DNA of 64,000 bases, taken from the NCBI GenBank assembly GCA_946222885.1, contig CAMIAK010000001.1, positions 338,523 through 402,522 of the forward strand. The letters are read 5' to 3'. Position 1 is the first letter of the stretch, and every line of letters starts with the position of its first letter. A program made the position numbers and the translations under genes. The DNA comes from an uncultured Nesterenkonia sp. (lineage in GTDB: Bacteria > Actinomycetota > Actinomycetes > Actinomycetales > Micrococcaceae). The notes beneath the pieces are model-generated. The model had not been told where the DNA came from, ran no database searches, and was given only the letters and a program-made list of their open reading frames with translations. This document shows positions 7,956 to 17,815 of this stretch, piece by piece.

Positions 7956-8390
7956 ATGACCGCCGCCCCTGATGAGGATCCCTTCGCCCGGCTGCAGTGG
8001 GTCATCGCCTCGCTGCGCGAGCACTGCCCCTGGACGGCGGAGCTCACGCACGAGTCGCTGATCCCCTATCTGGCGGAGGAGTCCCAGGAGGTCGCGGAGG
8101 AGATCGAGGCGGGCAGCCTCGGCGAGCCCCTGCGCAGGGAGCTGGGCGACCTGCTCCTGCAGATCGTGCTGCATGCCCAGATCGCTTCGGAGCGCGGGGA
8201 CTTCGACCTCGGCGGGGTGGCCGAGGCCATCACCGCCAAGCTCATCCGCCGCAGTCCGCATGTCTTCACCCCGGAGGGGCGGCTCGCCCCCGCCGAGGCC
8301 AGCCTGGAGGAGATCGATGCCGCCTGGCAGCGGATCAAGGCCCAGGAGAAGGCCGAGGAGGCCGGGAGCCTCGGGCACGAAGACCCCTGA
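7956..8390 (+). CDS. mazG: MazG family nucleotide pyrophosphohydrolase
   Basis: Probable (d)NTP pyrophosphatase of 144 residues, single MazG domain. Family features: LREHCPWTAELTHESL, the metal-binding EESQEVAEEIE and ELGDLLLQIVLHAQIA segments, and RRSPHVF. In the MazG family the paired E-E/E-D clusters bind Mg2+. The protein is a half-length form compared with the two-domain E. coli enzyme, as is usual in actinobacteria. The ATG at 7956 is preferred; an upstream TTG (7923) would overlap add. Next to eno, as MazG genes are in M. tuberculosis. Confidence 0.87.
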   Translation: MTAAPDEDPFARLQWVIASLREHCPWTAELTHESLIPYLAEESQEVAEEIEAGSLGEPLRRELGDLLLQIVLHAQIASERGDFDLGGVAEAITAKLIRRSPHVFTPEGRLAPAEASLEEIDAAWQRIKAQEKAEEAGSLGHEDP

Positions 8391-8412
8391 CCCGCCGGAG
8401 GGATCCGTGGAC

Positions 8413-8418
8413 TAGGCT
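8413..8418 (+). promoter_or_regulatory. -10 box of eno
   Basis: TAGGCT about 50 nt before the eno ATG. This implies a transcript with a real 5' leader of about 44 nt ending in AAAGGAG, unlike the many leaderless genes nearby. Confidence 0.45.
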
Positions 8419-8468
8419 GGTGGCAAGTCAACGGGGACTCTCCATATATCCACGACAAAGGAGCATCT

Positions 8469-9749
<1,281 letters not shown>

Positions 9750-9769
9750 TCGGTTGATCCCCTCGTAGG

Positions 9770-9837
9770 ATTCGAGCGGGGTTTTGGCCCTTATGACGCT
9801 GGAAAGCGTCTCACAAGGGCTGAAACCCCGCTCGAAT
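9770..9837. repeat. 68-bp palindromic repeat (family 2, copy 1), probable bidirectional terminator after eno
   Basis: Near-perfect inverted repeat with outer arms ATTCGAGCGGGGTTT and GAAACCCCGCTCGAAT and an inner AGCGTC stem. A second copy of the same length and arm sequence lies after glpX (47765-47832), so it is a repeated element rather than an ad hoc terminator. Confidence 0.8.
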
Positions 9838-9889
9838 CATGGGGGAGGGGAGTTTTTGAGACTTCCGCGCTCTGGCGGACAATAGAGGG

Positions 9890-11077
9890 GTGACCACAGC
9901 CCCCGCAGAGACCAGCACGACGTCGGCCGCGCTCCTGCCTGCCCTGACACTCGGCCCCATCACGGTGAAGACCCCCGTGGTGCTGGCCCCCATGGCCGGG
10001 ATCACCAACACCGCCTTCCGCCGTCTCTGCCGCGAATACGGCGGCGGGCTCTACGTCAATGAGATGGTCACCGCCCGTGCGCTGGTGGAGCGCCGCCCCG
10101 AATCCCTGCGGATCATCAAGCACGAGCCGGATGAGATCCCGCGCTCGGTGCAGCTCTACTCCGTGGACCCGGTCACCACCGGACATGCCGTGCGCATGCT
10201 CGTGGAGGAGGACCGGGCCGACCACATCGACCTGAACTTCGGCTGCCCCGTCCCCAAGGTCACCCGCAAGGGTGGGGGCTCGGCCCTGCCCTGGAAGATC
10301 CGGCTCTTCGAGTCCATCGTCGCCACCGCGGTCCGGGAGGCGTCGAAGAACAACATCCCGGTGACCGTGAAGATGCGCAAGGGCATCGATGAGGACCATC
10401 TGACCTACATCGAAGCCGGCAAGGTCGCCCGCGACTCCGGCGTCGCCGCCGTCGCTCTGCATGGCCGCACCGCACGCCAGCACTACTCGGGCCAGGCCGA
10501 CTGGGAGGCGATCAGGCGCCTGCGCGACTCCCTCACCGACATCCCGGTGCTCGGCAACGGGGACATCTGGTCCGCTGAGGACGCGGTGGCCATGGTGGAG
10601 CAGACCGGGGTGGACGGCGTCGTCGTCGGCCGCGGCTGCCAGGGCCGGCCCTGGCTGTTCGGGGATCTGCAGGCCGCCTTCGAGGGGCGCGGGGACCGTC
10701 ACCGCCCCGACCTGCCCATGGTCATCCAGACGCTGCTGCGGCACGCCCAGATGCTCATCCCGTACTTCGACGGCGACGAGCGCAAAGCTATGCAGGACAT
10801 CCGCAAGCATGTGGCCTGGTACTTCAAGGGCTATCCGATCGGCGGAGAGCTGCGCAGCCAGCTGGTCACCGTGGAGACCCTGTCCCAGCTGGAGGACCTG
10901 CTCGGCCGGCTGGACCAGTCCATCGGCTACCCGGGGGAGGCCGCAGAGGGCCCCCGCGGCCGGGCCGGCTCGCCCAAGAAGGTTCATCTCCCGGAGGACT
11001 GGCTGGAGTCCCAGGAGCTCAACGAGGACCAGCGGGAGATGATCAAGGCCGCCGAGGTCGACACCTCCGGCGGCTGA
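9890..11077 (+). CDS. dusB: tRNA-dihydrouridine synthase (DusB type)
   Basis: Flavoenzyme reducing uridines in the tRNA D-loop; 395 residues. TIM-barrel Dus features: PMAGITNTAFRRLCREYG, VNEMVTARAL, LNFGCPVPKVTRKGGGSALPW with the catalytic Cys of GCP, KMRKGIDEDH, HGRTARQHYSG and GRGCQGRPWLFGDL. The C-terminal helical part is extended by a proline/arginine-rich linker. The GTG at 9890 starts the protein; a TAGAGG hexamer two bases upstream is too close and deviates from TANNNT, so the promoter is unsure. Confidence 0.92.
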   Translation: MTTAPAETSTTSAALLPALTLGPITVKTPVVLAPMAGITNTAFRRLCREYGGGLYVNEMVTARALVERRPESLRIIKHEPDEIPRSVQLYSVDPVTTGHAVRMLVEEDRADHIDLNFGCPVPKVTRKGGGSALPWKIRLFESIVATAVREASKNNIPVTVKMRKGIDEDHLTYIEAGKVARDSGVAAVALHGRTARQHYSGQADWEAIRRLRDSLTDIPVLGNGDIWSAEDAVAMVEQTGVDGVVVGRGCQGRPWLFGDLQAAFEGRGDRHRPDLPMVIQTLLRHAQMLIPYFDGDERKAMQDIRKHVAWYFKGYPIGGELRSQLVTVETLSQLEDLLGRLDQSIGYPGEAAEGPRGRAGSPKKVHLPEDWLESQELNEDQREMIKAAEVDTSGG

Positions 11078-11084
11078 TCCCGGA

Positions 11085-11090
11085 TAGGCT
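11085..11090 (+). promoter_or_regulatory. Leaderless-type -10 box of dgt
   Basis: TAGGCT ends 7 nt before the ATG at 11098. Confidence 0.6.
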
Positions 11091-11097
11091 GGACACC

Positions 11098-12420
11098 ATG
11101 AGCGTCCAGAATGTCGAGCGTGTGGAGGGGGACTACGCGGCCCTCAAGCCCGGGTACACCGCGGCCGATGAGGAGCGCTGGGTCCCCGAGCATGGCAAGT
11201 CCGTGTACCGCTCCAGCTTCGAGCGCGACCGCGCCCGGCTGCTGCACTCCTCCTCGCTGCGCCGCCTGGGCGCGAAGACCCAGGTGGTCTCCCCGGACGT
11301 GGACGACTTCTCCCGGACGCGGCTGACCCATTCTCTGGAGGTCGCCCAGGTGGGCCGCGAGCTCGGCCGACTGCTGGGCTGCGACCCCGACGTCGTCGAC
11401 GGCGCCTGCCTCTCTCACGATCTCGGCCACCCTCCCTTCGGGCACAACGGGGAGACCGTCCTCAACGAGCTCGCCGCGGACTGCGGGGGATTCGAGGGCA
11501 ACGCCCAGACGCTGCGGATCCTCACCAAGCTGGAGACCAAGCGCTTCCACCCGGACGGCCGCTCCGCCGGGCTGAACCTCACCCGGGCCTCGCTGGACGC
11601 CGCGGTGAAATACCCCTGGCGCTCCCATGAGGCTCCGCTGAAGCCTGACGGCACCCGCAGCCAGAAGTTCGGCGCCTATGAGGACGACCTCGACGTCTTC
11701 GCCTGGCTCCGCGACGGCGTGGAGGGCACCAGGAAGTCCATGGAGGCCCAAGTCATGGACGCCGCCGACGACATCGCCTATTCGGTGCATGACGTGGAGG
11801 ACGGCATCGTCAACGGGCGCTTCCAGCTCACCCTGCTGGACAACCCCGTCCAGCGGGCCCGGGTCATCCAGACCACCCAGGAGTGGTACCTGCCGGAGGC
11901 CCCGGAGGACGAGATAGAGGAAGCCCTGGACCGGCTGGCGGCCGATGAGAGCTGGGTCCGCGAGTCCGACGGATCACGCCGGGCGCTGGCGGCGCTGAAG
12001 AACATGACCAGCCAGTACATCGGGCGCTTCTGCGATGCGATCTATCGAGCCACCCGCGCCGCCCACGGCGACCAGCCGCTGGTCCGCCACGAGGCCGATC
12101 TGGTGGTCCCGCGCGAGACCTTGGTGGAGATCTCCCTGATGAAGGGGATCGCGGCGAACTACATCATGGCCTCGCGGGAGCAGATGCCGGTCTACATGCG
12201 TCAGCGCGAGGTCATCGAAGGACTGCACAGCCTGCTGGCCGAGACCGGGGACCGCTTCCTGGACCCGCAGTTCCAGGCTGACTTCCGTGCCGCAGCCGAC
12301 GACGCCGGCCGGCACCGGGCGATCATCGACCAGATCGCCTCCATGACCGACGGCGCCTGCCTGGAGTGGTACGCCACTCTGGTGCACGGCAAGCCGGTGG
12401 TCAACCGACTGTTCGCCTGA
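11098..12420 (+). CDS. dgt: dGTP triphosphohydrolase-like dNTPase (HD domain)
   Basis: HD-superfamily enzyme of 440 residues that removes triphosphate from dNTPs. Seen: RDRARLLHSSSLRRLGAKTQV, RTRLTHSLEVAQVGREL, and the metal-site pair SHDLGHPPFGHNGE, plus DAADDIAYSVHDVEDGI. This is the type 2 Dgt group in which dgt sits next to dnaG, as here and in M. tuberculosis (Rv2344c/Rv2343c); ybaK is interposed on the other strand. The ATG at 11098 is directly downstream of a leaderless -10 box. Confidence 0.92.
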   Translation: MSVQNVERVEGDYAALKPGYTAADEERWVPEHGKSVYRSSFERDRARLLHSSSLRRLGAKTQVVSPDVDDFSRTRLTHSLEVAQVGRELGRLLGCDPDVVDGACLSHDLGHPPFGHNGETVLNELAADCGGFEGNAQTLRILTKLETKRFHPDGRSAGLNLTRASLDAAVKYPWRSHEAPLKPDGTRSQKFGAYEDDLDVFAWLRDGVEGTRKSMEAQVMDAADDIAYSVHDVEDGIVNGRFQLTLLDNPVQRARVIQTTQEWYLPEAPEDEIEEALDRLAADESWVRESDGSRRALAALKNMTSQYIGRFCDAIYRATRAAHGDQPLVRHEADLVVPRETLVEISLMKGIAANYIMASREQMPVYMRQREVIEGLHSLLAETGDRFLDPQFQADFRAAADDAGRHRAIIDQIASMTDGACLEWYATLVHGKPVVNRLFA

Positions 12421-12436
12421 GCCGTGTCCGGCGGCG

Positions 12437-12925
12437 CTACTTGCCGATGTCGCCGGTGGTGACCTCGAAGGCCGCGAAGAGCTGTTCGGCGTGGACGAAG
12501 AGGTTCAGGTCCGGCTCACCGGCGCCCATGGCGATGCGCCCGGTGATGGATTCATCGGCGTAGATCGGCAGCTCGGTGCGCAGCCCGAAGGGATTGATGG
12601 TGCCCGGCATGTAGCCGCTGGCCTCGAAGCCCTCCTCCGGGGAGGCCATGGACATCTTCTTCATGCCGGCCAGCTTCCGCAGCTTGGCCCAGTCCACGGC
12701 TCTGTCCCCAGGGATCAGCGCGATCACATAGCTGTGCTCGGAGGTGCTCTGGGTCAGCTTGGCCTTGGCGACCAGCGTTTTGACGATGTTCCGCGGCTCG
12801 ATCCCCAGGTTCGCCGCGGCCTCCGGGAGGGAGGACGCCGGCCCCCGGTCCACGAATTCGATCTCCACCCCGCGCGCCTCGGCGTCGGCGCGCACCCGTT
12901 CGCGTCCGCTGGTCTCGGTGCTCAT
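12437..12925 (-). CDS. ybaK: YbaK/EbsC-type Cys-tRNA deacylase
   Basis: Trans-editing protein of 162 residues that in homologues hydrolyses mischarged Cys-tRNA(Pro). The fold signature is recognisable: NIVKTLVAKAKLT, VIALIPGDRAVDWAKLRKLAGMKKMSMASPEE, GYMPGTINPFGLR and SITGRIAMGAGEPDLNLFV. It lies between dgt and dnaG on the opposite strand and ends 17 bp from the dgt stop, so the two transcripts converge. TAGGCT 8 nt upstream of its ATG suggests leaderless expression. Exact tRNA specificity is not determined. Confidence 0.88.
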   Translation of the reverse strand: MSTETSGRERVRADAEARGVEIEFVDRGPASSLPEAAANLGIEPRNIVKTLVAKAKLTQSTSEHSYVIALIPGDRAVDWAKLRKLAGMKKMSMASPEEGFEASGYMPGTINPFGLRTELPIYADESITGRIAMGAGEPDLNLFVHAEQLFAAFEVTTGDIGK

Positions 12926-12933
12926 GGGGCATA

Positions 12934-12939
12934 AGCCTA
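12934..12939 (-). promoter_or_regulatory. Leaderless-type -10 box of ybaK
   Basis: TAGGCT on the minus strand, 8 nt before the ATG at 12925. Confidence 0.5.
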
Positions 12940-13002
12940 CCGAGTCTCGGAGGGCGGCAGGAGGGCTGTGGAGAGCGGGGGCGCCGCAGGCCGGGAAGCG
13001 AG

Positions 13003-13008
13003 TAGATT
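13003..13008 (+). promoter_or_regulatory. Leaderless-type -10 box of dnaG
   Basis: TAGATT ends 6 nt before the GTG at 13015. The divergent ybaK box lies about 65 bp away. Confidence 0.55.
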
Positions 13009-13014
13009 GGAGGG

Positions 13015-14952
13015 GTGGCCGGACTGATCAAGCGCGAGGACATCGACGCCGTACGCGAGCGTGCCGATCTGCGCGAGATCGTCGAACAGTACGTCACCCT
13101 CAAAGGGGCCGGCATCGGCAGCTGGAAGGGCCTGTGCCCCTTCCACGACGAGCGCAGCCCCAGTTTCCACATCCGCCCGCAGGTGGGCACCTACCACTGC
13201 TTCGGCTGCGGGGAGTCCGGGGACGTCATCGCCTTCCTGATGGCCATGGAGCACACCAGCTTCCAGGAGACAGTGGAGAAGCTGGCCGGGAAGTACGGCA
13301 TCGAGCTGCGCTACGAGGACGGCGGCAAGGGCCCGGACAAGGCGGAGATCGGCCGTCGGCAGCGGCTGCTGGACGCCCATAAGATCGCCGATGAGTTCTA
13401 CCGCAAGGCGCTGCTCTCCCCGGAGGCGCAGACGGCCCGCGAGTTCCTCACCGAGCGCGGCTTCACCCGCGAGCACGCGGAGAAGTTCGGCGTCGGCTAC
13501 GCTCCCAAGGGCTGGGACAACCTGCTGGGGCACCTGCGCACCAAGGGCTTCCGTGAGGACGAGCTGCGGGAGACGGGCCTGTTCTCCGAGGGCTCCCGCG
13601 GCATCTACGACCGCTTCCGAGGACGGCTCATGTGGCCCATCCGGGACATGACCGGCAACACCGTGGGCTTCGGCGGGCGCCGCCTCTATGAGGACGACAA
13701 GGGGCCCAAGTACCTGAACTCTCCGGAGACCCCGGTCTACAAGAAGTCCCAGGTGCTCTACGGGATCGAGCACGCCAAGCGGAACATCGCCAAGCAGCGC
13801 CAGCTGGTCGTCGTCGAGGGCTACACCGACGTCATGGCCTGCCATGTGGCCGGGGTGGAGACGGCGGTGGCCACCTGCGGCACCGCCTTCGGCGAGGGGC
13901 ATGTGAAGGTCGCCCGCCGGCTGCTCTCCGACGACGGCGGCGGGGGAGAGGTCATCTTCACCTTCGACGGCGACGACGCCGGCCAGCAGGCCGCGCTGAA
14001 GGCCTTCAAAGAGGACCACATGTTCCTGGCCAAGACGTTCATCGCCGTCGGGCCCGACGGGATGGACCCCTGTGACGTGCGCCAGCACCGCGGTGATGAG
14101 GCGGTCAAGGAGCTGATCGGTTCCAAGACTCCGCTCTTCGAGTTCGCGATCCGCGCCAAGCTCAAAGACTTCGACCTCAACACCATCGAAGGCCGCGTCC
14201 AGGCGCTGCGGGCCACCGCTCCCATCGTGGGCGGCATCAAGGACCCGGCGCTGCGGCCGGCCTACACCCGCGAGCTGGCCGGCTGGCTGGGTGCGGAGAT
14301 GAACGACGTCGTCGCCGCGGTGGAGTCCGCCCGGAAGCAGAGGGTCCCGCCCGGGGCCGATCCTGGGGGCCGGGGGGAACAGGCCCGCAGGGAACAGGCC
14401 GGTCAGGACCAGCGCCGCCCGGACTCCCGCCCGGGGCCAGGCCATGACGGGGCGCAGATGCCGGCGATGCCGCAGTTCCAGCGCCCGGACACCCGGGACC
14501 CGGCGGTCATGATGGAGCGCCAGGCCCTGGAGGTCATCCTGCAGCACCCCACCCGGCTGACCGCCGAGCAGTGGGAGGAGATCTTCACCGTCCGCTTCAC
14601 CGCCCCGGCGCATCAGGCCATCCATGACGGCATCCGGGTGGCGGCAGCCCAGGCATCCGACCCTCGGAATTGGGTCCAGAACGTCCGGGACGAGGTGCCC
14701 GAGCCCATCCGTTCCCTGGTCTCGGAGCTGGCGGTCACCACACTGCCCACCCGGACCGAGGAACACCTGGAGAACTACTGCCAGTCCATCCTCAACCGGT
14801 TGGTGGAGCTGAAGATCACCCACCAGAAGGCCAACCTGATCGGCAGGCTGCAGCGGATGAACCCCGCGGAGAGCCCGGAGCAGCACCGTGCGCTGAACGC
14901 TGAGCTCATGGAGCTGGAGCGCCGCCGCAGGGCTCTGCGCTCGGAGGACTGA
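13015..14952 (+). CDS. dnaG: DNA primase
   Basis: Synthesises RNA primers for replication; 645 residues. N-terminal CHC2 zinc domain: CPFH...TYHCFGCGESGD (about residues 40-66). The TOPRIM catalytic core follows, with VVVEGYTDVMA and TFDGDDAGQQAA holding the acidic metal ligands. A Gly/Arg/Gln-rich linker (about residues 440-485) leads to the C-terminal helicase-binding domain. The GTG at 13015 matches the conserved N-terminus (MAGLIKREDIDAVRERADL). Downstream of dgt, the usual actinobacterial arrangement. Confidence 0.97.
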   Translation: MAGLIKREDIDAVRERADLREIVEQYVTLKGAGIGSWKGLCPFHDERSPSFHIRPQVGTYHCFGCGESGDVIAFLMAMEHTSFQETVEKLAGKYGIELRYEDGGKGPDKAEIGRRQRLLDAHKIADEFYRKALLSPEAQTAREFLTERGFTREHAEKFGVGYAPKGWDNLLGHLRTKGFREDELRETGLFSEGSRGIYDRFRGRLMWPIRDMTGNTVGFGGRRLYEDDKGPKYLNSPETPVYKKSQVLYGIEHAKRNIAKQRQLVVVEGYTDVMACHVAGVETAVATCGTAFGEGHVKVARRLLSDDGGGGEVIFTFDGDDAGQQAALKAFKEDHMFLAKTFIAVGPDGMDPCDVRQHRGDEAVKELIGSKTPLFEFAIRAKLKDFDLNTIEGRVQALRATAPIVGGIKDPALRPAYTRELAGWLGAEMNDVVAAVESARKQRVPPGADPGGRGEQARREQAGQDQRRPDSRPGPGHDGAQMPAMPQFQRPDTRDPAVMMERQALEVILQHPTRLTAEQWEEIFTVRFTAPAHQAIHDGIRVAAAQASDPRNWVQNVRDEVPEPIRSLVSELAVTTLPTRTEEHLENYCQSILNRLVELKITHQKANLIGRLQRMNPAESPEQHRALNAELMELERRRRALRSED

Positions 14953-15087
14953 AGCGGCCGGTCCGTCCGTCATATGACACAGACCACGGTGCATCCGGCT
15001 GCAGTTGGTAATGTCGGAAGCCGACAAGGCGTGACGACGGGGTCACGCGAGGACCTCGTGAGCACACGTTCTGTTGAGGAGAATCGC

Positions 15088-17784
15088 ATGACCCAGGAAT
15101 CCGCCGCCCCCGGCTCGCACAGCCGCTCCGCCGCCATGCACGAGGTGCCGGAGGAGATGCGGCACGACGTCGGGCTTCTGGGCGGCCTGCTCGGCCAGGT
15201 GCTCACCGAGTATGGCTCTGAGGGTCTGCTGGAGGATGTGGAGAAGCTCCGTGAGCTCACCATCACCGCCCTGGAGGATCCCGACGGCGAGGAGCTCACC
15301 GCCGCTGAGGAGCTGGTCGACTCCTTCTCCCCGGACCGTGCCCGGGAGGTCGCCCGTGCCTTCACGTGTTACTTCCTGCTGGCCAATCTGGCCGAGGAGC
15401 AGCACCGGGTCCGCACGCTGCGCGCCCGCGACGGCGAGCTGCCCCTGACCGAGCAGCAGCCCTCCGACTCGGTGGCCTCGGCCTTGGCCCACCTCTCGGA
15501 GGAGGTCGGCCAGCGGGAGGCCGAGCGCCGGCTCAAGGAGCTGCGCTTCCACCCGGTGCTCACCGCCCACCCGACCGAGGCTCGGCGCAATGCGATCACC
15601 GCCTCAGTCCGGCGGATCGGAGATCTGCTGGATGAGCGCGATGACCCGCGCCTGGGTGCCGGCGCGTTGGCGAAGAACCGCCGCGAGCTGCTCGAAGAGA
15701 TCGACAACATGTGGCGCACCGCTCAGCTGCGCGTCTCCAGCCCCTCACCGCTGGACGAGGTGCGCACCGCCCTGGGGCACTTCGACAACTCATTCTCCAA
15801 GACCTTCACCCAGGCCTACCGCCGCATGGACGACTGGCTCCAGGGGGAGCACGGCGGGGCCGGGGCGCCCAAGGCCCCGGCCTTCATCCGGCTGGGCTCC
15901 TGGATCGCCGGGGACCGCGACGGCAACCCGAACGTCACCGCCTCCATCACCCGTCAGGCCGTGGCCCAGGCCGCGGACCGGGTGCTCTCGGAGCTGGAGA
16001 GCCGGGCCCGCGGCGTCGGGCTCTCGATGACCCTGGACGAGCGCTACACCCCGCCGAGCGAGAAGCTGACCGCGCTGTGGAACCGCTACAAGCAGCTCTC
16101 CGAGGAGCTCACGACCACGGCGGCCGAGCACTCCCCGCGGGAGCCCCACCGGCAGGCGATGCTCGCCATCGCCGGCCGGGTGGAGGCCACCCGGCGGCGC
16201 AACGCGGATCTCGCCTATGGGGTGCCGCAGGAGCTCATCGAAGACCTGCGGACCGTCCAGTCCTCGCTGGCCGAGGCCGGCGCCCAGCGTGCCGCCTACG
16301 GGGACCTGCAGGAGCTGATCTGGCAGGTGGAGACCTTCGGGTTCCACCTGGCCGAGCTGGAGGTCCGCCAGCACTCCGCTGTGCACAGCCAGACGCTGGA
16401 GTGGCTGGAGGATCCGGAGGCCTTCGAGGCCTCCGGCCGGAAGGCGGCGGTACCGGGGGAGGAGGTCTTGGAGACCTTCCGGGCGATCGCCTCGGTCCAG
16501 CAGCGCTACGGGGTCGACGCCTGCCGCCGCTACATCGTCTCCTTCACCCAGTCCGCGCAGAATCTCGCAGACGTCTACACCCTGGCGCAGAAGGCCCTGG
16601 GCGGCGCGCAGGCCGCTCCCGTGCTGGACGTCATTCCGCTCTTCGAGACCTATGAGGATCTGCAGAACGCCCCGCGCATCCTGGACGAGATCCTGCAGAA
16701 CCCGCACACCCAGGCGCGGTTGGAGCAGACCGGCCGGCGCATGGAGGTCATGCTCGGCTACTCCGACTCATCCAAGGACGTGGGCCCGGTGGCCGCGACC
16801 CTGGCCCTCTACGAGGCCCAGGAGAGGATCGCCGCGTGGGCGATCGAGAACGACATCACCCTGACCCAGTTCCACGGCCGCGGCGGCGCGCTGGGCCGCG
16901 GCGGCGGACCCGCCAACCGCGCGATCATGGCCCAGCCCCCGCATTCGGTGGACCTGCGCTTCAAAGTCACCGAGCAGGGAGAGGTCATCTCCGCCCGCTA
17001 CGGCAACCCGGAGATCGCCCTGCGGCACATCGAACAGGTGGCCGCGGCGACGCTGATGGCCTCTGCGCCCTCCACCGAGCGGCGCAACGCCGAGGCCGCT
17101 GAGCGCTTCTCGGAGCTGGCCTCCCGCATGGACGACGTCTCCCGCGAACGATTCCACGCTCTGGTCGGAGCAGACGGGTTCGCCCCCTGGTTCGCCCAGG
17201 TGACCCCGCAGGACGAGGTCGGGCTGCTGGCGATCGGCTCCCGGCCCGCCAAGCGCGGGCTCTCCGTGGAGTCCCTGGAGGACCTGCGCGCGATCCCATG
17301 GAACTTCGCCTGGGGGCAGGCCCGCATCAACCTCACGGGCTGGTACGGACTGGGAACCGCCCTGGAGGCGGTGGGCGACGTCGAGCTGCTGCGCTCGGCC
17401 TATGCCGACTGGCCGCTGTTCCGCGCGCTGATCGACAACATCGAGATGTCCCTGGCCAAGACGGACCGGCGCATCGCCGAACGCTACCTGGCGCTCGGCG
17501 ACCGTGATGACCTCTCCGCACTGGTGCTCGAAGAGCTGGACCTGACCACCAAGTGGGTCCTGTCCATCACCGGTCAGCAGCGTCTGCTGGAGAAGCACCG
17601 CGTGCTCGGCCGGGCCGTGCACCTGCGCAACCCCTATGTGGATGCGCTCAGCCTCATCCAGCTGCGCGCCCTCCGGACCCTGCGCTCGGAGGAGAAGCCG
17701 GAGGAGAAGGCCCTCGACGACGCCCGCAACCTGCTGCTGATCTCGTTGAAGGGCGTCGCCGCGGGACTCCAGAACACCGGCTGA
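15088..17784 (+). CDS. ppc: Phosphoenolpyruvate carboxylase
   Basis: Anaplerotic enzyme fixing bicarbonate onto PEP to give oxaloacetate; 898 residues, full length. Catalytic motifs: VLTAHPTEARRNA (catalytic His), GYSDSSKDVG, FHGRGGALGRGGGP, and the conserved C-terminal QNTG. The open frame extends to 14974, but I chose the ATG at 15088 because GAGGAG lies 7 bases upstream and the protein then starts at the conserved helical region. Its 3' end faces the MFS gene 31 bp away. Confidence 0.96.
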   Translation: MTQESAAPGSHSRSAAMHEVPEEMRHDVGLLGGLLGQVLTEYGSEGLLEDVEKLRELTITALEDPDGEELTAAEELVDSFSPDRAREVARAFTCYFLLANLAEEQHRVRTLRARDGELPLTEQQPSDSVASALAHLSEEVGQREAERRLKELRFHPVLTAHPTEARRNAITASVRRIGDLLDERDDPRLGAGALAKNRRELLEEIDNMWRTAQLRVSSPSPLDEVRTALGHFDNSFSKTFTQAYRRMDDWLQGEHGGAGAPKAPAFIRLGSWIAGDRDGNPNVTASITRQAVAQAADRVLSELESRARGVGLSMTLDERYTPPSEKLTALWNRYKQLSEELTTTAAEHSPREPHRQAMLAIAGRVEATRRRNADLAYGVPQELIEDLRTVQSSLAEAGAQRAAYGDLQELIWQVETFGFHLAELEVRQHSAVHSQTLEWLEDPEAFEASGRKAAVPGEEVLETFRAIASVQQRYGVDACRRYIVSFTQSAQNLADVYTLAQKALGGAQAAPVLDVIPLFETYEDLQNAPRILDEILQNPHTQARLEQTGRRMEVMLGYSDSSKDVGPVAATLALYEAQERIAAWAIENDITLTQFHGRGGALGRGGGPANRAIMAQPPHSVDLRFKVTEQGEVISARYGNPEIALRHIEQVAAATLMASAPSTERRNAEAAERFSELASRMDDVSRERFHALVGADGFAPWFAQVTPQDEVGLLAIGSRPAKRGLSVESLEDLRAIPWNFAWGQARINLTGWYGLGTALEAVGDVELLRSAYADWPLFRALIDNIEMSLAKTDRRIAERYLALGDRDDLSALVLEELDLTTKWVLSITGQQRLLEKHRVLGRAVHLRNPYVDALSLIQLRALRTLRSEEKPEEKALDDARNLLLISLKGVAAGLQNTG

Positions 17785-17815
17785 GCTGCCGCAGGGGCCC
17801 GCCCGGCCGGCTCCC

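Noticed and set aside
9883..9888. TAGAGG as a leaderless -10 box of dusB
   Set aside because: It lacks the final T and ends one base before the GTG, too close for the usual 6-8 nt gap.
12552..15027. Long minus-strand frames opposite dnaG
   Set aside because: High-GC antisense shadows with no family motifs; dnaG itself is unambiguous.
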